From Prolixibacteraceae bacterium (lineage in GTDB: Bacteria > Bacteroidota > Bacteroidia > Bacteroidales > Prolixibacteraceae): a stretch of DNA of 64,000 bases. Position 1 is the first letter of the stretch, and the number at the start of each line of letters is the position of its first letter. The notes below the pieces were generated by a model. That model worked only from the letters and a program-made list of their open reading frames with translations. It searched no databases and was not told where the DNA came from. A program made the position numbers and the translations under genes. The stretch covers positions 310,001 through 374,000 of the forward strand of contig JAQUIJ010000001.1 of the NCBI GenBank assembly GCA_028683385.1, in the 5' to 3' direction. Positions 7,475-16,862 of this stretch are shown piece after piece.

Positions 7475-9697
7475 ATGGACAACCAACTGTATTTTGAAAG
7501 ATTGGTCATAGTCGCTTATCGTTTACCGTATAAGTTCACGAAAACAAAAACCGGCTATAAGGCTGTACAAAATTCTGGAGGTCTGGTTTCGGCAATTCTT
7601 GCCCTGTCTGAAAAATTCAATGAAAACAACAACAATAAAATAAAGAATAAGATTGTCTGGGCTGGCATCTCTGATCAACTTCAGGAGAATTTATCTCCAA
7701 AAGACATTTACAATGAACATTTTGATATCATTCCTATTACTATTTCTCCTCAACTGAATGAATTATTCTATGGTGGCTTTTGTAATGATCTAATTTGGCC
7801 CTTATTTCACTATTTTCCATCCTATAGCGTCTTCAAAAGTGAATATTTTAATGCATACGAAGAAGCCAATTCGAAATTTTGTGATGAAATTGTGAAAATC
7901 ATAAAACCGGGTGACCTCATCTGGGTACATGATTATCACCTGATGCTCCTTCCTGAAATGATACGGAATAAAGTACCTGGAGCCAACACCTGTTTCTTCC
8001 TGCATATTCCTTTTCCATCATTCGAAATATTCAGGTTATTGCCACGACATTGGCGCGAATCTATAATTAACGGAATGTTGGGGGCTGATTTAATCGGATT
8101 TCACACCCATGATTATACACAACACTTTATCCAGTCTGTTAAACGCACCACCGGTTTTGAGTGCCGACAAAATATCATATATACACCCAACAAACTTGTG
8201 AAGGCTGATGCTTTCCCAATTGGCATTGACTTTGACAAATTTCATGACTCTTGCTTGAATAGTAATGTCTTCATTGAAAAACAAAAGATTAAACGTCACT
8301 TGTCTTCCCAAAAGCTCATCTTTTCTGTTGATAGGCTCGATTATTCTAAGGGACTGCTATTGCGGCTAAAAGGATATGAAACCTTCCTTGAAAAATATCC
8401 TAAATGGCAAACGAAGGTTGTTTTCAATATGGTTGTTGTACCGTCACGCGATAATATTACAAAGTATAAAAAATTAAAAAAGGAAATTGAATATAGCGTA
8501 GGACGCATTAATGGGAAGTATAGCTCATTGGAATGGAGACCAATAATATACCAATACAAATCACTGAATTTCAACGAAATGATAGCGCTCTACGATTTAA
8601 GTGACGTAGGATTGATTACTCCATTACGAGATGGAATGAATTTAGTCGCCAAGGAATATATTGCTTGTCAGATTGAAAACAAAGGCGTTTTAATTTTAAG
8701 TGAAATGGCCGGTGCAGCTTCTGAGTTGAATGAAGCGATTCTCATTAATCCTTCCGATAATATTGAAATGGCAGATGCAATAAATAGCGCGCTTGAAATG
8801 ACTCCGGAGGAAAATAAACAACGGCTGGAAAGTATGCAGAAACGGATTTCAAGCTATAATGTATTTACCTGGGCTTTCGATTTCTTCAAACAAACATCTG
8901 AAATAAAAGAGCAACAGAATAAAATGAATATCCGGTTTATTAATAAAGGAACCTCTGATCAATTCATTTCAGCATACCAAAAGGCGAAACATCGCATACT
9001 CTTTCTCGATTATGACGGAACGCTGGTCTCGTTTGCCAAATATCCGGAACTGGCAACAATGGATAAAAACACCCTGAAAATCATTAGAGATTTAAGTGAT
9101 GATTCTAAAAACAAAATTGTCATCATTAGCGGCAGAGAAAAAGATTTTCTTGAAAAACAATTCAATGGCGTAAATATCACCCTGATTGCCGAACATGGAT
9201 ATTTTATAAAAAAAACAGGTGAAAATTGGGAAACCGCAATCCCTACGGTTGAGTATTGGAAAGAAGATGTAATTCCTATTCTTTCAGAATACGTAAATCG
9301 ATGCAGTGGTACATTTATCGAAGAAAAAACAGGCAGTATAGCATGGCATTACCGAAATGCAGATTCGGACTATGTTCAGTTACGTTTACACGAATTACGT
9401 GATAACCTGGCTGAAATAATTCGTCACAAAACGAATTTTGAAATTCTTGAAGGGAATAAAGTACTGGAAGTAAAATGTGGAAAATACGATACCGTACAAA
9501 CCGCATTTTCCTTAATGAAAAATGAAAGCTTCGACTTTATTCTGGCTGCAGGAGATGACAGTAGTGATGAATTTCTGTTCAAAGCATTACCCGATTCGGC
9601 TATTACAATAAGGGTTGGCTTAATACCAACAATTGCAAAATATAATGCGACTAACTTCTCTAATTTATTAAATCTACTGAAATCTCTTTCTGAATAA
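7475..9697 (+). CDS. Bifunctional trehalose-6-phosphate synthase/phosphatase (copy 1)
   Basis: 740 residues. Residues about 1-480 are a GT20 trehalose-6-phosphate synthase (UDP-glucose plus glucose-6-phosphate), with WVHDYHLMLLPEM, HIPFPSFEIFRLLP, FSVDRLDYSKG and PLRDGMNLVAKEY. Residues about 500-740 are a HAD-type trehalose-phosphatase, with LFLDYDGTLVSF as nucleophile motif and AAGDDSSDEFLF as the metal-binding motif. Together they make trehalose in the cytoplasm. The N-terminal loop reads VIVAYRLPYKF where the usual form is SNRLP; the Arg is kept. It converges on the second copy (gap 21 bases). A TAACTTTG element (7406-7413) lies upstream, but no -33 box is at the right distance. The gene looks more AT-rich than copy 2. 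Confidence 0.93.
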   Translation: MDNQLYFERLVIVAYRLPYKFTKTKTGYKAVQNSGGLVSAILALSEKFNENNNNKIKNKIVWAGISDQLQENLSPKDIYNEHFDIIPITISPQLNELFYGGFCNDLIWPLFHYFPSYSVFKSEYFNAYEEANSKFCDEIVKIIKPGDLIWVHDYHLMLLPEMIRNKVPGANTCFFLHIPFPSFEIFRLLPRHWRESIINGMLGADLIGFHTHDYTQHFIQSVKRTTGFECRQNIIYTPNKLVKADAFPIGIDFDKFHDSCLNSNVFIEKQKIKRHLSSQKLIFSVDRLDYSKGLLLRLKGYETFLEKYPKWQTKVVFNMVVVPSRDNITKYKKLKKEIEYSVGRINGKYSSLEWRPIIYQYKSLNFNEMIALYDLSDVGLITPLRDGMNLVAKEYIACQIENKGVLILSEMAGAASELNEAILINPSDNIEMADAINSALEMTPEENKQRLESMQKRISSYNVFTWAFDFFKQTSEIKEQQNKMNIRFINKGTSDQFISAYQKAKHRILFLDYDGTLVSFAKYPELATMDKNTLKIIRDLSDDSKNKIVIISGREKDFLEKQFNGVNITLIAEHGYFIKKTGENWETAIPTVEYWKEDVIPILSEYVNRCSGTFIEEKTGSIAWHYRNADSDYVQLRLHELRDNLAEIIRHKTNFEILEGNKVLEVKCGKYDTVQTAFSLMKNESFDFILAAGDDSSDEFLFKALPDSAITIRVGLIPTIAKYNATNFSNLLNLLKSLSE

Positions 9698-9718
9698 CAG
9701 TATAGAACTTCATTTCAC

Positions 9719-11890
9719 TTATTTACTTACAATTAAACTATTAAGAAATTTCACCGTATCAACCTGCGCCAAGCTGAACCTTGCATGATCGGAAATGGAA
9801 CCAACCTTGATCGTAATTGCTTCAGACGGTAAGGCATGAAACATGTCATCATCGGTAATATCATCGCCCATAGCCATCACAAAATCATAATTGTCGCGAC
9901 CCAATAATCGGGTAGCCTCCGTACCTTTGTTTACCCCAATGGTTTTTATTTCTACAACTTTGTTCCCCCTCATAATCTGAAGATTCAGGCGCGAGCAGGG
10001 CATCATTAATGCATTGATTAATTGTTTTTCACGAAGTTCAGCCAACCACTTGTCGCAATTGCGGTAATGCCAAACCAGAGCTGTTTTCTTTTTCTCAATC
10101 ATTGAGCCCGGTGTTTTATCCACAATTTGTTGCATGATGTCGAAAATCTCATCATCCTCTGGGAATAAGGTTCGAACACTCGCTTGCCAAACGCCATGCT
10201 CTTTATAGAACGCTCCATGTTCAGCAGCCATATCAAAGCCATAGTCGCCAAACCATTTGTCTAAAAATTCGGTATTTCTGCCGCTGCTAATGACAATCGT
10301 ATTCTGCTTATCTGCCGCAAGTTCTTTTAAGGTTTCAATTAGTATGTATCCCGGAATCGCCATATCCGGATTTTTTACAATAGGAACCAAAGTTCCGTCG
10401 TAATCCAGAATAATCAGCCTTTTATGTGCATTTTTATAGCGTTGGTAAATCGTTTCTGTCAATTCAGTTCCAATTTTTTTTCCCTGAAGTGATTGGTTTT
10501 TCTTTTCAATCGCTACCAATTCAGTCACAAAATCGCTGGCCCATTTGTTTACTGTTTGCTTCGATACCGTCTTCTGCATTTTGCCCATTCGCCTTATTTT
10601 TTCTTCTTCAGGCATGGTTAAAGCATCCAAAAAAGCCCCTTCAATTTCATCAATGTCATTCGGGTTAATGATCAAAGCTTCTTTTAATTCAGCAGCAGCT
10701 CCGGCCATTTCACTTAAAACTAATACGCCCGGATCGTCCCGCTTTACAGCTACATATTCCTTGGCAACCAAATTCATTCCATCGCGCAAAGGTGTTACAA
10801 ATGCAAAATTAGCGATATGATAAAGGGCCATCAGCTCCTCAAAAGGAAATCCACGATAGAAGTAATACACCGGACTCCAATTAAGAGTTGAATATAAACC
10901 ATTTAGAGAACCAATCATTTCATCAATCTTAGTTTTTAAGTCGGAATACATATCAACCTGATCGCGCGATGGCACAACAACCATCACCAGCGAAATCTCG
11001 CCCCTGTATTCCGGATGGTTTTCAAGAAACAGCGCAAACCCTTTCAGCCTGTGCAAAATTCCTTTACTGTAATCGAGCCGATCGACCGAAAGCGCTAATT
11101 TATGGCTGCCAAAGTTTTCCCTGAACTTATTAGCCATTTGTTGAACGTTTTCATCTAAAATAGCATTGTTGTGCAATTCATAGTTTATACCCATCGGGAA
11201 AGCATCAACATGCACCATTCGCTCACCAATATTAATTTCGTCCAAATTGCAGTCAAGCCCAAGCACACGATAGGCGGCACTAATAAAATGCCTCATATAA
11301 TCGTAGGTATGAAATCCAATCAAATCGGCACCCAATAGTCCTTTTAGGATTTCGGCACGCTCCGGAAGAACGCGAAACAGTTCGTATGACGGGAAAGGGA
11401 TGTGATGGAAATAACCGATACTGATTCCTTCAATTTTTTCGCGGAGCATTGCCGGTAAAAGCATCAACTGGTAATCCTGAATCCAAACCCTATCGCCCGG
11501 TTTTATAAGCTTTACCGCTTCTTCGCAAAACAACCGGTTCACTTCCTGATAGGATTCCCAAAATCTGGATTCGTACTGAATGTAGGTATAAAAATAGTGG
11601 CATAAAGGCCAGATCACGCTGTTGCTATAGCCTTCGTAATAATCACTAATCTGTGTTTCCGAAAGAAATACGGGAAAGAAATTCTCAGGTAATAATCCAG
11701 TTCTGATTTGATCTTTATCCTGATCTTCATCGACAAATATTCCGGGCCATCCAATCCAGTTCTTTTCTTCGAAATCCTTCAATGAACCCAAACCGGTTGC
11801 AAGACCACCCTCGCTACGTTCGTAAACAAAATCATTTTCCGGTTTGCTCACTTTTAGTGGTAACCGATTTGAAATAATATACAGTGCCAT
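9719..11890 (-). CDS. Bifunctional trehalose-6-phosphate synthase/phosphatase (copy 2)
   Basis: 723 residues from the preferred ATG at 11890 (MALYIISNRLPLKVSK). The frame stays open upstream to 12046, but those 52 residues have no counterpart in the family, so the internal start is better. The GT20 domain (about 1-480) has the canonical SNRLP glycine-rich loop, VWIQDYQLMLLP, HIPFPSYELFRVLP, SVDRLDYSKGI and RDGMNLVAKEY. The HAD phosphatase (about 490-723) has IILDYDGTLVPI and MAMGDDITDDDMF. The reaction is the same as in copy 1, and all motifs are standard. Having two full fusions converge suggests either different expression conditions or a specialised role for copy 1. Confidence 0.93.
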   Translation of the reverse strand: MALYIISNRLPLKVSKPENDFVYERSEGGLATGLGSLKDFEEKNWIGWPGIFVDEDQDKDQIRTGLLPENFFPVFLSETQISDYYEGYSNSVIWPLCHYFYTYIQYESRFWESYQEVNRLFCEEAVKLIKPGDRVWIQDYQLMLLPAMLREKIEGISIGYFHHIPFPSYELFRVLPERAEILKGLLGADLIGFHTYDYMRHFISAAYRVLGLDCNLDEINIGERMVHVDAFPMGINYELHNNAILDENVQQMANKFRENFGSHKLALSVDRLDYSKGILHRLKGFALFLENHPEYRGEISLVMVVVPSRDQVDMYSDLKTKIDEMIGSLNGLYSTLNWSPVYYFYRGFPFEELMALYHIANFAFVTPLRDGMNLVAKEYVAVKRDDPGVLVLSEMAGAAAELKEALIINPNDIDEIEGAFLDALTMPEEEKIRRMGKMQKTVSKQTVNKWASDFVTELVAIEKKNQSLQGKKIGTELTETIYQRYKNAHKRLIILDYDGTLVPIVKNPDMAIPGYILIETLKELAADKQNTIVISSGRNTEFLDKWFGDYGFDMAAEHGAFYKEHGVWQASVRTLFPEDDEIFDIMQQIVDKTPGSMIEKKKTALVWHYRNCDKWLAELREKQLINALMMPCSRLNLQIMRGNKVVEIKTIGVNKGTEATRLLGRDNYDFVMAMGDDITDDDMFHALPSEAITIKVGSISDHARFSLAQVDTVKFLNSLIVSK

Positions 11891-12167
11891 TTTTTGCTTA
11901 TTTTGGAGAATAAAACCGGCTAAAAAACAAGGAAATACTACACGTAAAACAGTACCGGCTAAAATCAATTTCTTTAAAGTTAATAAAAATAATTCAGCAT
12001 CTGGGCTAAAATCAACCACATATGCTTTGTTACGAGAACAATTCATCTTGGGTTAAGGTGGGTTTCACGAATTTACGAATGGGTTAAAATAAATACATAC
12101 CCGAATATTTCGCCATCCAAACGCAACCTTCGACGGCACATTCTCATCTTGGTAGAAATTAATTCTC

Positions 12168-13406
12168 ATGAAAAAAATCAAATATGTCGCTTTAACTGCA
12201 GTCTTGTTTCTGGCAACTGCGGCTTGCAACAAAAATGATGAGGAGAATAAAATTCCTTCAGAAATTACAATGACTGAAAAGTCGGCTGATATAATTGCTG
12301 CCGATAATCAATTTGGCTTCGAATTGTTTCAAAAAGTAAATGCATCGCTTGACGAGCCAAAGAATACGATGATTTCACCCATGAGTGTTTCACTGGCTTT
12401 GGCTATGGTTTATAACGGAACCGACGGCGATACAAAAAAGCAAATGGAAGATATGCTGCACAAATCAGGTATGACTCCCGATGAAATCAATGAAAATTAC
12501 AAAGAGTTGGTTGCAGCGCTTTCAAGTCATGACCCGAAGGTTAAACTTGCTATTTCGAATGCTATTTTTTATAAGAATACCTTTCCGGTAAAAAACGAGT
12601 TTATTACTACCAACCAAAACTATTATAATGCTGAGGTTGCCGGTTTAGATTTCTCGCAAACTACCGAAACACTGAATAAAGTAAACGGCTGGGTAAATAC
12701 CAATACAAAAGGGAAAATCGAGAAAATTCTTGATAAGGTTAGAGACAAGGATATCATGTATTTAATAAATGCCATCTATTTTAACGGCGAGTGGCAATAT
12801 CGGTTCAACAGCAAAGATACAACCAATATGCCCTTCACCAAAGAAGATAATCAGGTGGTTCAGGCTCCAACCATGACCATCGAAAATAAGTTTAACTACT
12901 TCAGCAATCAAACTTTTCAAATGCTTGAAATACCCTACGGTAGCGGCAAGTATTCGATGCTTGTATTTCTACCGACTTCAGGAAAAACGACTAATGATGT
13001 GATTTCGATGCTGAATCCGGGAAACATGACCGACTGGCTTTCGAGAATGACGGAACTGAACAGGAAATTATACCTTCCAAAATTCGAATTCAAATTTGAC
13101 CAAAGTTTGGTTGATGTGCTGAAAGCTTTGGGAATGACCGATGCGTTTAGCGATGTAAAAGCTAACTTAACAGGCATTTCTGATGCCGCCCAACTGTCCA
13201 TTTCGGAAGTTATGCATAAATCGTACATCAAAGTTGATGAACGGGGCACTGAGGCTGCTGCGGTAACCGAAGTAACTATTATCTACACTTCTACTGGCCA
13301 GGATAATTCTTTTAGGGTTGATCATCCGTTTGTTTTTGCCATCCGCGAGAAAGATACGAAAGCAATTTTGTTTATCGGGAAAATGATGAATCCGACACAG
13401 AAATAG
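12168..13406 (+). CDS. Serpin-family protease inhibitor, lipoprotein
   Basis: 412 residues. The N-terminus MKKIKYVALTAVLFLATAAC ends in a lipobox at Cys20, so it should be anchored in the envelope. Serpin signatures follow: NTMISPMSVSLALAMVYNGT, DIMYLINAIYFNGEWQYRFN, FLPTSGKTTNDV and, near the C-terminus, DHPFVFAIREKDTKAILFIG. The hinge DERGTEAAAVTEVT is of the inhibitory type, with small residues. Counting from the hinge Gly (P15), the scissile bond would be Thr-Ser in VTIIYT|STGQD, with Tyr at P2. Serpins trap serine or cysteine proteases by a suicide mechanism. It lies 149 bases before an M16 metallopeptidase, which it would not inhibit. The target is unknown. Confidence 0.9.
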   Translation: MKKIKYVALTAVLFLATAACNKNDEENKIPSEITMTEKSADIIAADNQFGFELFQKVNASLDEPKNTMISPMSVSLALAMVYNGTDGDTKKQMEDMLHKSGMTPDEINENYKELVAALSSHDPKVKLAISNAIFYKNTFPVKNEFITTNQNYYNAEVAGLDFSQTTETLNKVNGWVNTNTKGKIEKILDKVRDKDIMYLINAIYFNGEWQYRFNSKDTTNMPFTKEDNQVVQAPTMTIENKFNYFSNQTFQMLEIPYGSGKYSMLVFLPTSGKTTNDVISMLNPGNMTDWLSRMTELNRKLYLPKFEFKFDQSLVDVLKALGMTDAFSDVKANLTGISDAAQLSISEVMHKSYIKVDERGTEAAAVTEVTIIYTSTGQDNSFRVDHPFVFAIREKDTKAILFIGKMMNPTQK

Positions 13407-13555
13407 GCAAGTACAACTATTTATTTTTTCAAACGAAAATAATTCCGATCATTTGTAATTCTAATCATTCGTTTTTTACTTATTTCGTTGTATTATGACA
13501 ATCTACCCCAAAAAGACTTGTCCGTAAATTAAAAAACAACGAAAATAAGAAACGT

Positions 13556-16369
13556 ATGATCAAATTCAGATTAATCCTGATCATTGTCCTGTTGCAGGTA
13601 TCAGGAATGGTTTTCAGTCAGAATCCACTAAATCAGCCTGCGCCAACTGATCCGGCAATCAGAATAGGCAAGCTTGCCAATGGAATCACTTATTACATTC
13701 GTCACAACGAAGAACCCAAAGAACGGGCAAGTTTTTACATTATTCAAAATGTAGGCGCTTTGCTCGAAAACGATGACCAAAATGGTTTAGCTCACTTTCT
13801 GGAACATATGGCTTTCAATGGCACTGAGCATTTCCCCGGAAAAGGAATCATTAACACGCTGGAGAAACATGGTGTGCAATTCGGACGAAACATAAATGCC
13901 TACACCAGTTTTGGCGAAACGGTCTATAACCTCAGCGACATCCCGGTAATGCACGAAGGTTTGGTCGATACTTGCTTGCTTGTTCTAAACGATTGGGCCG
14001 ACTATCTATTACTAACCGACGAGGAAATTGATGCCGAGCGTGGTGTAATTACTGAAGAATGGCGTACCGGGCAAAATGCCAATCGACGCATGTTTAACCA
14101 GTATGTAAAAGTACTTCTTCAGGGTTCGAAATACGCCCAACGCGATGTGATAGGAAGTATGGATGTAGTTAAAAACTTCAAATACGAAACACTGCGCGAC
14201 TTTTACCACGACTGGTATCGAAGCGATTTACAGGCTATAGCTATTGTTGGCGACATCGATGTGGATGCCGTTGAACAGAAAGTGAAAGCCTTATTCTCGG
14301 GCATTGAAGCGGTTCAGAACCCTCCAAAACGTGAATTCTACGAAGTTCCTGACAATAAAGAACCGCTGTATGTACTAACAACCGACAAAGAAGCCTCCAG
14401 TTACGAGGTAAACTTATACATCAAACATAAAGCGACTCCTCCGGCAGAAAAAAACATGAACTATCTGCGCGAGAAAACCATTCAGGCATTGTTTGGCATG
14501 ATGACCCGCGACCGCATTAGCGAACTGTTGCAAAAAGGAGTACCTCCGTTTGTAATGGGTAGCATCAGTTACAGTGGATTTGTTGATGGATACGAAGTCT
14601 TAAACATTGAAGCAACCGCCAAACCAAACGAAGATGAAATTGCTTTTAAAACGATATTTACTGAAGCACAGCGCATTAACAAACATGGATTTACTTCAGG
14701 AGAACTCGATAGGGCTAAAACAAATTACCTGACTTCGCTGGAAAGCCGTTATAAACAACGCGATAAAATTAACAACGATGTTTATGCCCGCGATTGCAAA
14801 AGCAATTACATCGAAAACGAACCTTTGACTTCAATTGATTTCGACTGGGAATTTGCCCAGGCCATATTGCCAACCATTTCGGTTGAAGAAGTTTCGGCTC
14901 ATGCCAAACAATGGATGACTCCTGAAAACCGCGTGGTTGTAATTATGGGGCCTGATAAACCTGAAGCCAAACACCTTTCAAAAGAACAGGCTTTTGCAAT
15001 AATCAATGAAGTAGAAAACAGTCCGATTGAACCATATACCGATCAGGTTGTATCTTCTAACCTGATTAGCAAAGAATTGAAAGGTTCGAAAGTAAAAAGC
15101 ACCAAACAACTTCCGGAGTTTAATGCCGTAGAATGGACTTTAGGGAATGAAGCCAAGGTAGTTTTCCGTCAGGCCGACTACGAAAAAGATCAAGTTTCGC
15201 TGGTAGCCGTGAGCAAAGGAGGAAGCTCGAAAGTGAACAACGATAAAGTTGCCTCGGCCATGATGCTGAACCAGTTCATGGGCGCATTCGGTGTGGGCGA
15301 ATACGATGCCACAGCCTTGAAAAAAGCGCTAACAGGTAAAAAGGTTAGTCTGAACGTAAACTTGTCGGATCTCAATGAAACTTTTTCCGGGTCGAGCACT
15401 CCAAAAGACTTTGAATCCATGATGCAATTGCTTTATCTGCAATTCGAGAATCCACGGTTCGACAAAGAAGCATACGAAGCCTTGCTCGGTCGTTACAAAG
15501 CCTATTTAGCAAACATGGCCAACAACCCTCAGAAAATTATGAGTGATTCGCTATCGTTGATCATGACATGTGAAAATCCACGCACAAAACTGATGACTCC
15601 ACAAATGCTCGATGAGATTTCACTGGATCAGATTGAAGGCATTTATAAAGACCGGTTTGTTGATGCCGGTGATTTTACGTACTTCATAGTTGGGAACATC
15701 GACGAAGCAACCGCCAAAACGATGGCCGAAAAATACATCGGCTCGCTGACCAACTTGCCTCGAAAAGAGACCTGGGTTGATCGTAACGTTGAAAGTCCAA
15801 AAGGAAAAACCGTTCGCGAAATTGAAATTCCTCAGGAAACCAAGAAAGCAACGGTGATCGTGAATTTCGATACAAAAATGGATTTTACTCCTGAACAGAA
15901 CTTGCTGCTGAGTGTTTTCCGCGACATTCTGAACTTCCGTTATACTGAAGAAATACGCGAAAAAGAAGGTGGAACTTATGGAGTAAGGGTTTCAACCAGT
16001 TCAGAAAAATTTCCAAAGGCCGAAAAAAGCCTTAACCTAATGTTTGATACCGATCCCGAAAAAGCTCAACACCTGAAGTCAATTGTTTATGAGGAAATTG
16101 AAAAAATTGCTCAAAACGGTCCAACTGCAGTAGATTTGGATAAAGCAGTTAAAAATCTCCTGAAAAACAGGGAACAATCGAAACTGCACAACAACTACTG
16201 GTTGCAGGCCTTGAATACGTATTATACCTATTCATACAATCCGGCTGCAGATGAAAACTATGAGAAAATCCTTCAGAAAATGACCATTGCCGATGTTCAG
16301 CAATTTGTAAAATCATTGACCTCAAAAGCCGACGTGGTTGATTTAATCTTCAAGGCAAAGGCTGAATAA
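13556..16369 (+). CDS. M16-family zinc metallopeptidase (insulinase type), exported
   Basis: 937 residues with a signal peptide (MIKFRLILIIVLLQVSGMVF, then SQNPL), so periplasmic or envelope-located. The inverted zinc motif HFLEH is at residues 80-84 (ligands His80 and His84, catalytic Glu83), and the third ligand is Glu161 in the conserved AERGVITEEW. The second, inactive half holds the usual C-terminal M16 repeats, including REKEGGTYGVRVSTSSEKFP. The length suits the single-chain PqqL-like type with four M16 domains. The likely role is degradation of peptides in the periplasm. A strong hairpin terminator follows at 16393-16430. Confidence 0.92.
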   Translation: MIKFRLILIIVLLQVSGMVFSQNPLNQPAPTDPAIRIGKLANGITYYIRHNEEPKERASFYIIQNVGALLENDDQNGLAHFLEHMAFNGTEHFPGKGIINTLEKHGVQFGRNINAYTSFGETVYNLSDIPVMHEGLVDTCLLVLNDWADYLLLTDEEIDAERGVITEEWRTGQNANRRMFNQYVKVLLQGSKYAQRDVIGSMDVVKNFKYETLRDFYHDWYRSDLQAIAIVGDIDVDAVEQKVKALFSGIEAVQNPPKREFYEVPDNKEPLYVLTTDKEASSYEVNLYIKHKATPPAEKNMNYLREKTIQALFGMMTRDRISELLQKGVPPFVMGSISYSGFVDGYEVLNIEATAKPNEDEIAFKTIFTEAQRINKHGFTSGELDRAKTNYLTSLESRYKQRDKINNDVYARDCKSNYIENEPLTSIDFDWEFAQAILPTISVEEVSAHAKQWMTPENRVVVIMGPDKPEAKHLSKEQAFAIINEVENSPIEPYTDQVVSSNLISKELKGSKVKSTKQLPEFNAVEWTLGNEAKVVFRQADYEKDQVSLVAVSKGGSSKVNNDKVASAMMLNQFMGAFGVGEYDATALKKALTGKKVSLNVNLSDLNETFSGSSTPKDFESMMQLLYLQFENPRFDKEAYEALLGRYKAYLANMANNPQKIMSDSLSLIMTCENPRTKLMTPQMLDEISLDQIEGIYKDRFVDAGDFTYFIVGNIDEATAKTMAEKYIGSLTNLPRKETWVDRNVESPKGKTVREIEIPQETKKATVIVNFDTKMDFTPEQNLLLSVFRDILNFRYTEEIREKEGGTYGVRVSTSSEKFPKAEKSLNLMFDTDPEKAQHLKSIVYEEIEKIAQNGPTAVDLDKAVKNLLKNREQSKLHNNYWLQALNTYYTYSYNPAADENYEKILQKMTIADVQQFVKSLTSKADVVDLIFKAKAE

Positions 16370-16392
16370 AAAAATTGAATTTGCCAATATAG

Positions 16393-16430
16393 AAAAGCCT
16401 TTCATCGCTAGCGATGAAAGGCTTTTTAGT
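16393..16430 (+). terminator. Rho-independent terminator after M16 peptidase
   Basis: A perfect palindrome has two 17-base arms (16393-16409 and 16410-16426) centred on CGCTAGCG, with the right arm ending in a T-run. It starts 24 bases after the M16 stop. Being symmetric with A-run and T-run, it could work in both directions. Confidence 0.9.
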
Positions 16431-16444
16431 GGGATAATATATAC

Positions 16445-16478
16445 AAAAAAGGAGCGCTCCCGAAACCGGAAACGCTCC
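16445..16478 (-). terminator. Rho-independent terminator for the carboxylase unit
   Basis: On the minus strand GGAGCG pairs with CGCTCC (16473-16478 with 16451-16456). The inner bases also pair with some G-T pairs, giving a stem of about 12 bp with a four-base loop. A run of T follows (A-run at 16445-16450 on the plus strand). It sits just beyond the biotin carrier gene stop. Confidence 0.85.
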
Positions 16479-16519
16479 ATTATAATGTGCCTATAAAATT
16501 TATCTGATTGAGATATTTC

Positions 16520-16852
16520 TTAAGCTACGGGTTCAATTTCGATCATCACAAAACCTTTCGGTATTTTCTGACCTTTTTCGATATTGATCTTTACGATTTT
16601 ACCTTTGAACGGCATCTGCACATCGTTGTACATTTTCATTGCCTCCAAAACAATAATACTGTCGCCACCATTCAAAACCTGACCTTCTTTCACCAAAATG
16701 TCGATGATTGTTCCCGGAATATATGATTTAATCATATTAAAATTTGGTTCTTCCCAAACTTTCCGGTTCAAGTACTTTTTGTTATAAGTGGTTTCGTATT
16801 TTGCACTGTGTACAATAATGTACTGTTTATTTTCCTGGTCTGCCATAATCAT
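16520..16852 (-). CDS. Biotin carboxyl carrier protein
   Basis: 110 residues. A biotinyl/lipoyl domain covers about residues 36-110 (YIPGTIIDILVKEGQVLNGG), with the biotin attachment motif EAMKM, in which Lys73 is the modified residue. The N-terminal 35 residues are a short unfamiliar lead. Two starts are possible: ATG at 16852 (MIMADQ) or 16846 (MADQ). It follows the carboxyltransferase gene by 10 bases, so the two form an operon in which this protein carries carboxybiotin to the carboxyltransferase. The biotin carboxylase subunit is not in the window. Confidence 0.92.
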   Translation of the reverse strand: MIMADQENKQYIIVHSAKYETTYNKKYLNRKVWEEPNFNMIKSYIPGTIIDILVKEGQVLNGGDSIIVLEAMKMYNDVQMPFKGKIVKINIEKGQKIPKGFVMIEIEPVA

Positions 16853-16862
16853 TTAGTTTGGT

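Noticed and set aside
11891-12046. 52-codon N-terminal extension of trehalose synthase copy 2
   Set aside because: The family starts at the Met before ALYIISNRLP; the extension is not like any known domain.
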